Below are positions 1-6,621 of a stretch of 13,205 nt of DNA, one piece after another; within the stretch, counting starts at the first letter, position 1, and each line of letters opens with the position of its first letter. Origin of the DNA: Candidatus Hebobacteria bacterium (GTDB lineage Bacteria > Armatimonadota > Hebobacteria > Hebobacterales > Hebobacteraceae); the NCBI GenBank assembly GCA_029821235.1, contig JALGTT010000016.1:1-13205 (forward strand). The letters run 5' to 3'. The position numbers were made by a program, and so were the translations under genes. The notes under the pieces were generated by a model that worked only from the letters and a program-made list of their open reading frames with translations, made no database searches and was not told the DNA's origin.

Positions 1-377
1 GCGGCCGCGGGAGCGGGAGCCTTCACGTTCTCCAGCAGTTTGATCACCTGGCTGATGCTGAAGGGCTTTCCGAGGCACGCGGAGGCCCCGCTGTTCATGC
101 ATTCCTCCACCACATCGTTCTGCGCGAATCCCGTGATCATCACATAAGTGGCATCCGGGCAGAGTTCCTTCAGCGCCTTCAACGCATCCAGCCCGTTCAT
201 GCCCGGCATCCGGATGTCCAGGAAGACCAGGTCGAACTTCCGCTTGGAACAAAGGTCTATCGCCAGTCTGGCGTCCTGGAGAGTCTCCACCCGGTGGCCG
301 AAACGGGCCAGCACGTCATGAAGCAGCATGCAAATGCTCTGCTCGTCATCCACCACCAGTACGTCCAGTGCTTCCAT
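1..377 (-). CDS. Response regulator receiver domain protein (partial, C-terminus outside window)
   Basis: Read leftward from an ATG at 377, this gives 125 residues of a CheY-like receiver domain before the window ends. Visible signature residues are the acidic pair Asp10-Asp11 (in LVVDDE), the phospho-acceptor Asp54 (in FLDIRMPGMNG), Thr82 (in MITGF) and Lys104 followed by Pro105. These are the canonical metal-binding, phosphorylation and switch positions of two-component receivers. The domain is complete by about residue 118. It is followed by an Ala/Pro-rich stretch that could be a linker to an output domain or just the tail of a stand-alone regulator; the cut prevents a choice. A GGGAGG Shine-Dalgarno (minus strand, 389-394) lies 11 bases before the ATG and supports the start. 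It is transcribed divergently from the BCAA operon. Nothing links it functionally to that operon, and no cognate kinase is visible. The gene is certain as a receiver; its role is unknown. Confidence 0.93.
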   Translation of the reverse strand, partial: MEALDVLVVDDEQSICMLLHDVLARFGHRVETLQDARLAIDLCSKRKFDLVFLDIRMPGMNGLDALKALKELCPDATYVMITGFAQNDVVEECMNSGASACLGKPFSISQVIKLLENVKAPAPAA

Positions 378-743
378 CGGTAGCGCTGCCTCCCGCGGTG
401 CGTGCCCATGAGAATCGTTTTCGGTTAGACACTGAGTTTATTCCACATTCACTGCGCCGCCCGAAAATGGACACGGGAGGAGGGGTTCACGGGCTTCGGG
501 GGTCTGCCTGCGCTGTCATTCGCTTGCCCGCGCGCTCATTCCAGGCATCCCAGCGCGCGCAACTCGCGCGTGGTCTGCTCGGAGAGCGCCGGTCCCTGCA
601 CAGGCCCCGTGGAGGCAGGCAGATACGTCGGGTCCAGGAACTCCAGAGGCGCAGTGTTCTCGACAATGGCGTGCAACCCTTGCGCGCTGGCGGATGGCGG
701 CAGTGTGATTGTGAAACCTCTCGTAATCCGCGCACGTTCTCCG
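378..743. other. Intergenic stretch without an intact gene
   Basis: About 365 bases separate the receiver gene from the operon promoter. The first part (378-535) should carry the leftward promoter of the receiver gene. It is locally A+T-richer around 410-455, but I could not identify a convincing -35/-10 pair. The rest is covered by the possible gene remnant described separately (536-766, minus). No tRNA, repeat array or insertion-sequence end was recognised. Confidence 0.5.
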
Positions 744-766
744 TTGACGCCCCCGCCGCCGCCCTG
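536..766 (-). pseudogene. Possible gene remnant: protein-like 3' reading frame without a start codon
   Basis: On the minus strand a frame stays open from just after a TAG at 769-767 down to a TGA at 538-536. From about 709 the translation looks like a genuine protein: ITLPPSASAQGLHAIVENT, then a segment ending in LSEQTTRELRALGCLE. It has ordinary Leu/Glu/Thr/Pro content rather than the Arg/Gly/Ser-rich look of antisense shadows in this G+C-rich DNA. No ATG or GTG lies upstream. The only conventional start in the N-terminal half is a TTG at 676 with no properly spaced Shine-Dalgarno. The frame also overlaps the -35 of the operon promoter. The ending resembles the ...LRALGYL-type C-termini I recall from sulfatase-like and tetratricopeptide proteins, but that is only an impression. 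The best reading is the 3' remnant of a gene truncated when the operon region was assembled. A small protein with an unusual start remains possible. Confidence 0.33.
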
Positions 767-773
767 CTATAAT
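744..773 (+). promoter_or_regulatory. Sigma70-type promoter for the T-box/BCAA operon
   Basis: TTGACG (744-749) and TATAAT (768-773) are separated by 18 bases. TGC directly before the -10 makes an extended -10 element. Transcription would start near 779-781, about 18 bases before the base of T-box stem I. The close match to consensus and its position just upstream of the leader make this the likely promoter of the whole ilv-leu operon, with regulation left to the downstream riboswitch. Confidence 0.85.
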
Positions 774-797
774 GCCCACGCTTTAGCATACTCCAAA

Positions 798-1109
798 GGC
801 TGTGAAGGGGAGCAGTAGATAGTTGCTGCGGCCACAGAGAGCCGGCCGCGGTCCCCAGGGACCAGGGCTGAGAGCCGGCGCCGTCAGGCTGTCGAAACTC
901 GCCCCGGAGCCGCCCGGTCGAAGGATGCGAGCGATGCCGGCAGGGCAGGAGCGCCTGTCGTGCCCGTTCGGGTCGGTAGACCGGCGCCGGGCCCCGCCCG
1001 TTACTGCGGAGAGAGTGGAACGCATGGGCCGAAGCCAGGGCCGAGCGTTCAATTTGGGTGGTACCGCGAGAAGTAGACACCTCTCGTCCCAAAGCGGATG
1101 AGAGGTGTC
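798..1109 (+). ncRNA. T-box riboswitch leader, predicted leucine-specific (CUC specifier)
   Basis: The T-box core TTTGGGTGGTACCGCG is at 1053-1068; its TGG (1059-1061) is the bulge that pairs with the NCCA end of uncharged tRNA. TTTGGG (1053-1058) can pair with CCCAAA (1088-1093), and CGAGA (1067-1071) with TCTCG (1082-1086), forming the antiterminator. Stem I folds by eye: GGCT (798-801) pairs with AGCC (908-911), and GGGG (807-810) with CCCC (902-905), with a kink-turn-like internal bulge between them. AGTA (814-817) faces GAAACTC (894-900). This puts CTC (898-900) in the specifier position, hence tRNA-Leu with anticodon GAG. The apical part (832-883) has the usual AGAG and GCTGAGAGCC elements. 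Leucine starvation should therefore switch on the downstream genes. Family membership is clear. The amino acid is inferred from the hand-made fold, and Ile (ATC) or Val would be the alternatives to test. Confidence 0.92.
1076..1109 (+). terminator. Competing hairpin of the T-box expression platform (no U-tract)
   Basis: GACACCTCTC (1076-1085) and GAGAGGTGTC (1100-1109) form a perfect 10-bp stem with a 14-base loop. The left arm reuses TCTC of the antiterminator, so the two folds are mutually exclusive, as expected of a T-box terminator or sequestrator. The bases after the stem (ATCACATCTAG) contain no run of T, so intrinsic termination would be weak. The right arm contains GAGAGG and an in-frame GTG (1105) upstream of ilvD, so control of translation is an alternative mechanism. 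Confidence 0.7.
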
Positions 1110-1155
1110 ATCACATCTAGCCCGGATGCAGTTGCCGGCTGAAGGAGTGCCAATC

Positions 1156-2934
1156 ATGCGTAGTGATGCCATCAAATCCGGCGTCGAGCGCGCGCCGCAC
1201 CGCGCTCTGTTGTACGGCGGCGGGCTGGACCGGTCGGTTCTGGACCGGCCCTTCATCGGGGTGGCCACGGGTTGGAATGACGTGATCCCCGGGCATGTGG
1301 GAATGAGGGACCTGGAGCGGCAGATCGAGCGCGGCATCTTCGCGGCCGGGGGCGTGGCCTTCTTCTTCGGCCTGCCGGGCATCTGCGACGGCCTGGCGAT
1401 GGGCCATCCCGGCATGCACTACTCGCTTCCCTCCCGCGAACTGATCGCCGACTCCGTCGAGTCCATGCTGGAGGCACATCAGTTCGACGGCGTGGTGCTG
1501 CTCACCAACTGCGACAAGATCACCCCCGGGATGCTGATGGCCGCGGCCCGCGTCAACATCCCCGCCATCGTGGTCACCGCCGGGCCCATGATGGCCGGGC
1601 AGTGCGCCTCCATCGGAGGCGAATTGAGAGAGGTGGCGGAGAGATTTCGGGAGCGCGGGAAGCCGGATATGGCGAAGGCGGCCGAGAGGCTGGCGGGCGG
1701 CCACGTGATCTACGGGGACAGTTACTACGGGGCCGGATGGCGCAAGGCCGGGCTCCTGAACGACGAGCAACTGGCGGCCATCGAGGAGGCCGCCTGCCCG
1801 GGCATGGGCTCCTGCCAGGGGCTGTACACCGCCAACACCATGGCCTGCCTCACCGAGGCGCTGGGCATGTCCCTGCCCGGCAGCGGGGCCGCGCCGGCCA
1901 TCACCGCCGAAAAGAAGCGCATCGCATATGCCAGCGGCGTCCGCGCCGTGCAACTGGTGAAGGAGGACGTGCGCCCGCGCTCGATCATGACCGCCGCCGC
2001 CTTCCGCAACGCGGTGCGGGTGGACAACGCGCTGGGCGGGTCCAGCAACACCGTGCTCCACCTGCCCGCCATCGCGCACGACGCGGGCGTGGAGATGCCC
2101 ATCGAGTGGTTCGACGAAATCGCCCAGACCGTGCCCCACATCACCAACATCCTGCCCGGGCCGACCGCCCAGCACGCGATGGAGGACCTCCACCGGGCGG
2201 GCGGCGTGGCGGCGGTGATGCACGTGCTCGCCGACCAGATCGAGCCGGCCGACACCGTCAGCGGCGCGCCCATGCAGGAGATCGTGCGCCAGGCGCGGGT
2301 GTTCGACTCCACCGTGATTCGCCCCCTCGACAAGCCGTATCACAAGGAGGGCGGGATCGCCATCCTGAAGGGCAACCTCGCCCCTGAGGGCTCGGTGGTG
2401 AAAGCCTCCGCGGTGGCCCCGAAGATGCGGCGGTTCGTGGGGCGGGCGCGGGTCTTCACCCGTGAGGAAGACGCCACGGCCGCCATCACCGAGGGCGCGA
2501 TAAAACCGGGTGATGTCGTGGTAATCCAATACGAGGGACCCAGGGGAGGCCCGGGGATGAGGGAGATGCTCTACCCGACCTCACAGATCTACGCCGCCGG
2601 GCTGAACGAATCCGTGGCCCTGATCACCGACGGCAGGTTCTCCGGGGCCACCATCGGTCTCTCCATTGGGCACATCTCCCCCGAGGCGGCGGCCGGCGGC
2701 GCCATCGGTCTGGTGCAGGAGGGGGACGAGATTCTGATCGACGTACGCAGGCGGAAGATCGAACTGCGGGTGAAGGCGAGCGAACTCCGCGCCCGGCGAA
2801 AGGCGTGGAAGCCGCTTCCCCCCAAGGTGACGAAGGGGTATCTGGCGCGGTACGCCGCCCAGGTGACCTCCGCAGCCCGAGGGGCGATCGTGGTTGCCCC
2901 CGGCGAACTGGACGACAGTGGCGAGGGCAGATAG
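1156..2934 (+). CDS. ilvD: Dihydroxy-acid dehydratase
   Basis: IlvD dehydrates 2,3-dihydroxy-isovalerate and 2,3-dihydroxy-3-methylvalerate to the keto acids of valine/leucine and isoleucine. It is a cytoplasmic Fe-S enzyme of the IlvD/Edd family. The start at 1156 (MRSDAIKSGVERAPHR) matches the family N-terminus and has GAAGGAG at 1141-1147, 8 bases upstream. In-frame GTG 1105 and ATG 1126 are less likely. Of 592 residues, cluster-ligand candidates are Cys77 (in CDGLAMGH), Cys119 (in TNCDKITPGM) and Cys220 (in CPGMGSCQG). The C-terminal ITDGRFSGAT motif, with its active-site serine, is present. The protein is somewhat longer than the usual 555-570 residues. The extra length appears as a segment around residues 155-210, before CPGMGSC; such length variation occurs in the family. 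It is the first gene of the operon and should be controlled by the T-box leader. ilvB follows after 19 bases. Confidence 0.96.
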   Translation: MRSDAIKSGVERAPHRALLYGGGLDRSVLDRPFIGVATGWNDVIPGHVGMRDLERQIERGIFAAGGVAFFFGLPGICDGLAMGHPGMHYSLPSRELIADSVESMLEAHQFDGVVLLTNCDKITPGMLMAAARVNIPAIVVTAGPMMAGQCASIGGELREVAERFRERGKPDMAKAAERLAGGHVIYGDSYYGAGWRKAGLLNDEQLAAIEEAACPGMGSCQGLYTANTMACLTEALGMSLPGSGAAPAITAEKKRIAYASGVRAVQLVKEDVRPRSIMTAAAFRNAVRVDNALGGSSNTVLHLPAIAHDAGVEMPIEWFDEIAQTVPHITNILPGPTAQHAMEDLHRAGGVAAVMHVLADQIEPADTVSGAPMQEIVRQARVFDSTVIRPLDKPYHKEGGIAILKGNLAPEGSVVKASAVAPKMRRFVGRARVFTREEDATAAITEGAIKPGDVVVIQYEGPRGGPGMREMLYPTSQIYAAGLNESVALITDGRFSGATIGLSIGHISPEAAAGGAIGLVQEGDEILIDVRRRKIELRVKASELRARRKAWKPLPPKVTKGYLARYAAQVTSAARGAIVVAPGELDDSGEGR

Positions 2935-2953
2935 CAGACGAGGAGGCGCTCTC

Positions 2954-4624
2954 ATGCAGATGACTGGGGCGGAAGCCCTGCTGGAGGCGATGAGACGAGA
3001 GGGGGTTGAGGTCATATTCGGGTACCCGGGCGGGGCCCTGTTGCCCGTCTACGACGTGCTCTACGACACCACGGATATTCGGCATATCCTGGTGCGGCAC
3101 GAGCAGGGGGCCGCGCACGCCGCCGACGGGTACGCGCGCGCCAGCGGCAAGGTCGGCGTATGCATGGCCACCTCCGGACCCGGCGGAACCAACCTGGTAA
3201 CCGGCATCGCCACCGCCTACATGGACTCCATCCCGATAGTGGCGATCACCGGCCAGGTTCCCACCTTCGCGGTGGGCAAGGACGCCTTCCAGGAGGCGGA
3301 CATCACCGGCATCACCATGCCCATCACGAAGCACAACTACTTGATCACGGACGCCAACGAGTTGCCGCGCATCGTGAAGGAGGCGTTCCACATCGCGCGC
3401 ACGGGCCGGCCGGGGCCGGTGTTGATTGACCTGCCCAGAGACGTGCAGCAGGCCTCCATCGAATTCGAGTACCCGGAGAAGGTGCAACTCCGCGGGTATC
3501 GGCCGGTTACCACCGGCCACGCCCGCATGATCGAGCGCGCGGCGGAGATGATCGACGCGGCGGAGCGGCCGGTGATCTACGGCGGCGGAGGAATTACCGC
3601 CTCGGACGCGCAGGCCGAACTGGTGGCGCTGGCCGAACGCGCCGACATTCCGGTCACCATGACCTTGATGGGCAAGGGTGGATTCCCCGATGACCACGAG
3701 TTGAGCCTGGGGATGCCGGGCATGCACGGAACCGCCTATGCCAACTACGCGCTGCATGAGGCAGATCTCATCATCGCCCTCGGCACCCGCTTCGACGACC
3801 GGGTGACCGGCAAACTGGACATGTTCGCGCGCCGGGCGAAGGTGATCCACGTGGACGTGGACCCGGCGGAGATCGGGAAGAACGTGAGACCCGCACTGCC
3901 CATCGTGGGCGATGTCAAGCAGGTCGTCGGGGAACTGGCCAAGCGGGTGAAGGAAAACCGCCATCCCAAATGGCGGGAGAGAATCGCCGAGTGGAAGCGC
4001 CAATACCCGCTCACCTGGAAGGGCGACGGCCTCAAGCCCCAGTTCGTGATTCAGGAGATCTGGAAGGCGACGGAGGGCCGCGCCGTCATCGTCACGGAGG
4101 TCGGCCAGAACCAGATGTGGGCCGCGCAGTTCTATCCCTGCCGGGAGACCAGGCAATTCCTGAGTTCCGGCGGGCTGGGCACCATGGGCTATGGCCTGCC
4201 CGCGGCGATCGGCGCCCAGGTGGCCCGCCCGGACCGCTCGGTGTGGGACATCGCGGGCGACGGCAGCATCCAGATGAACATCCAGGAGTTGGCCAGCGCG
4301 GTCGCCGCCAAACTTCCCGTGAAGGTGGCGATCCTGAACAACGGCTATCTCGGCATGGTGCGTCAGTGGCAGACTCTGTTCTTCCAGGACCGGATCTCGC
4401 ACACCGATATCTCCGACGTGACGCCGGACTTCGTCAAACTGGCGGAGGCCTATGGCGCGGTCGGGCTGAGGGTGACCGAGAAATCCGAGGTGACGCGCGC
4501 GATCGAGCGGGCGATGGAGATCGACGACCGTCCGTGCATGATAGACTTCCACGTGGCGCGCGACGAGAACGTGATGCCGATGGTTCCCGCCGGCGGAACC
4601 GTGGACGACATGTTGGTGGAGTGA
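2954..4624 (+). CDS. ilvB: Acetolactate synthase (acetohydroxyacid synthase) large, catalytic subunit
   Basis: This thiamine-diphosphate enzyme condenses two pyruvates to 2-acetolactate, or pyruvate with 2-ketobutyrate to 2-aceto-2-hydroxybutyrate; it is the first common BCAA step. The 556 residues show all three family domains. The N-terminal Pyr domain has FGYPGGALLPVYD and the catalytic Glu50 (in RHEQGAAHAADGYAR). The central FAD/Rossmann-like domain is at about 190-330, with IIALGTRFDDRVTGK. The C-terminal PP domain carries GDG (435-437) through NN (462-463), the ThDP/Mg motif, followed by NGYLGMVRQWQ. The start at 2954 is preceded by GAGGAGG at 2940-2946; an in-frame ATG at 2894 lies inside ilvD and is rejected. 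A pyruvate oxidase or glyoxylate carboligase is unlikely given the adjacent regulatory subunit gene and the anabolic context. Confidence 0.97.
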   Translation: MQMTGAEALLEAMRREGVEVIFGYPGGALLPVYDVLYDTTDIRHILVRHEQGAAHAADGYARASGKVGVCMATSGPGGTNLVTGIATAYMDSIPIVAITGQVPTFAVGKDAFQEADITGITMPITKHNYLITDANELPRIVKEAFHIARTGRPGPVLIDLPRDVQQASIEFEYPEKVQLRGYRPVTTGHARMIERAAEMIDAAERPVIYGGGGITASDAQAELVALAERADIPVTMTLMGKGGFPDDHELSLGMPGMHGTAYANYALHEADLIIALGTRFDDRVTGKLDMFARRAKVIHVDVDPAEIGKNVRPALPIVGDVKQVVGELAKRVKENRHPKWRERIAEWKRQYPLTWKGDGLKPQFVIQEIWKATEGRAVIVTEVGQNQMWAAQFYPCRETRQFLSSGGLGTMGYGLPAAIGAQVARPDRSVWDIAGDGSIQMNIQELASAVAAKLPVKVAILNNGYLGMVRQWQTLFFQDRISHTDISDVTPDFVKLAEAYGAVGLRVTEKSEVTRAIERAMEIDDRPCMIDFHVARDENVMPMVPAGGTVDDMLVE

Positions 4625-4633
4625 GAGCAAGAC

Positions 4634-4672
4634 ATGCATGTGCAAGCCACGCGCTGCACGGAGAAGGCATGA
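4634..4672 (+). CDS. Possible 12-codon mini-ORF between ilvB and ilvN
   Basis: ATG at 4634 opens a short frame (MHVQATRCTEKA) that ends in a TGA overlapping an ilvN-frame ATG as ATGA (4669-4672). A GGAG lies at 4618-4621, inside the end of ilvB, somewhat far upstream. If translated, ribosomes would finish exactly at the ilvN Shine-Dalgarno and start, which could couple ilvB and ilvN translation and help fix the subunit ratio. A chance occurrence is equally plausible; the sequence offers no conservation evidence. Confidence 0.2.
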   Translation: MHVQATRCTEKA

Positions 4673-4674
4673 CC

Positions 4675-5160
4675 ATGAAACATACGATTTCGGTGCTGGT
4701 GAACAACCGTCCCGGCGTGCTCGCCCGCGCGGCGGGCCTGTTTGCGCGCCGCGGCTTCAACATCGACAGCCTGGCGGTCAGCACCACCAATGATCCGGAC
4801 ACCTCGCGCATGACCATCGTGGTGGACGGCCCGGACCAGGTGCTCGAGCAGATCAGCAAGCAACTCTACAAGTTGATGGATGTAATCAAGGTGCTCGACC
4901 ACCAGGACGAGCCTGTGGTCACGCGGGAGCTGGCCCTGGTCAAGGTGCGCGCCGACGCCAACTCGCGGGCGGAGATCATGCAGACCGTCTCCATCTTCCG
5001 CGCCAACATCGTGGACATCTCCGAGACTACCTTCACGGTGGAGGTAACCGGCGGCGCCGAGAAGATAGACGCCCTCATCAACCTGCTCAGCAAGCACGGC
5101 ATCAAGGAGATGATGCGCACCGGCCGCATCGTGCTCTCGCGGGGGCCCCGCACCGCTTAG
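4675..5160 (+). CDS. ilvN: Acetolactate synthase small, regulatory subunit
   Basis: This subunit activates IlvB and confers BCAA (usually valine) feedback inhibition. The 161 residues have the standard layout: an N-terminal ACT domain at about 3-77 (ISVLVNNRPGVLARAAGLFA, then RRGFNIDSLAV) and a C-terminal ACT-like domain at about 84-158 (ELALVKVRA ... IMQTVSIFRANIVDISE ... GRIVLSRG). The length matches the common 160-165-residue form, called ilvH or ilvN depending on species. The start at 4675 has GGAGAAGG at 4660-4667 with 7-base spacing. An ATG two codons earlier (4669) would leave only one base after the Shine-Dalgarno, so it is less likely. The gene lies 50 bases after ilvB and immediately before a small membrane protein gene. 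Confidence 0.95.
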   Translation: MKHTISVLVNNRPGVLARAAGLFARRGFNIDSLAVSTTNDPDTSRMTIVVDGPDQVLEQISKQLYKLMDVIKVLDHQDEPVVTRELALVKVRADANSRAEIMQTVSIFRANIVDISETTFTVEVTGGAEKIDALINLLSKHGIKEMMRTGRIVLSRGPRTA

Positions 5161-5172
5161 GAGTGTTCCCTC

Positions 5173-5538
5173 TTGGATGAGATGAAGGAACTGGTGACGG
5201 TGGAACAAGCGGAACGCGTGATCGCGGCCCTCGCGGTGGCGCTGCCCGTGGCGGGCGCGGCGGCGGGGGCGGTGATCGGCGCCGTCAAAGGACGGCTCGG
5301 GGCGGGAGCGCTCGCGGGCCTTCTCTGCGGCCTGCTGGGGCCCGCGGTCTGGCTGATGTGGCGGCTCCACAACCTGGTGATGGACCGCTACGGGCTGGAC
5401 AGCGTCCGCGGGCTGCTGATAGATCTGATCCTGTTCGCGGGGATAGGGGCATTGGTCGGCCTTGTCGTCGCGGTGGCGGCGCGTCGCCTTGCGCGAACCG
5501 CGCGCCCCGACGCCGAAGTGCGTCACCCACCAAGCTAA
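5173..5538 (+). CDS. Small integral membrane protein of unknown function, within the BCAA operon
   Basis: I do not recognise a family. The 121 residues contain about three hydrophobic segments. The first is at about 16-38 (VIAALAVALPVAGAAAGAVI), the second at about 41-66 (rich in Gly/Ala/Leu, ending WLMWRL) and the third at about 83-108 (LLIDLILFAGIGALVGLVV). A polar C-terminal tail rich in Arg and Pro follows. The Gly/Ala-rich helices suggest tight helix packing. The start is taken as TTG 5173, 9 bases after AGGAG (5159-5163), which overlaps the ilvN stop. An in-frame ATG at 5182 is the alternative. The next gene's Shine-Dalgarno overlaps its TAA, so it is co-transcribed between ilvN and ilvC. 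The frame is convincing because of its coherent hydrophobic pattern and well-placed ribosome sites at both ends. A role in amino-acid or keto-acid transport would be speculation. Confidence 0.8.
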   Translation: MDEMKELVTVEQAERVIAALAVALPVAGAAAGAVIGAVKGRLGAGALAGLLCGLLGPAVWLMWRLHNLVMDRYGLDSVRGLLIDLILFAGIGALVGLVVAVAARRLARTARPDAEVRHPPS

Positions 5539-5550
5539 AGGAGGCGTATC

Positions 5551-6543
<993 letters not shown>

Positions 6544-6556
6544 CACGCCTCACGTC

Positions 6557-6591
6557 CGCGGCCCGTGCTCGACGTCGGCGGGGGGGCCGCG
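6557..6591 (+). other. G+C-rich inverted repeat between ilvC and leuA
   Basis: CGCGGCCC (6557-6564) can pair with GGGCCGCG (6584-6591) across a 19-base loop that is itself G+C-rich. No T-run follows, so it does not look like an intrinsic terminator. It could be a transcript-stability element or processing boundary separating ilv from leu expression, or chance in G+C-rich DNA. This is the longest gap inside the operon. Confidence 0.35.
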
Positions 6592-6621
6592 AGTTAGTTG
6601 CAACAAGGAGACGATGGCATT

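Noticed and set aside
487..1092. 201-codon minus-strand frame across the T-box leader
   Set aside because: It covers the structured leader and promoter, its composition is Arg/Ser/Pro-rich, and no family motif is visible; the T-box RNA explains the sequence.
1105..1155. N-terminal extension of ilvD from GTG 1105 or ATG 1126
   Set aside because: ATG 1156 has the best Shine-Dalgarno and matches the family N-terminus; the extension lies in the T-box hairpin. Kept only as a possibility in the expression-platform finding.
1117..2529. 470-codon open frame on the minus strand opposite ilvD
   Set aside because: Translation is His/Gly/Arg-rich low-complexity without domain motifs; it is the antisense shadow of the clear ilvD frame. 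The same applies to the long minus-strand frames at 2624-4645 and 4450-6546.
2894..2953. Upstream start for ilvB overlapping the end of ilvD
   Set aside because: The extra 20 residues are not AHAS-like and GAGGAGG is correctly placed for ATG 2954.
3970..4668. Long upstream part of the open frame containing ilvN
   Set aside because: This portion is Arg/Gly-rich shadow of ilvB in another frame; the true ilvN begins at 4675.
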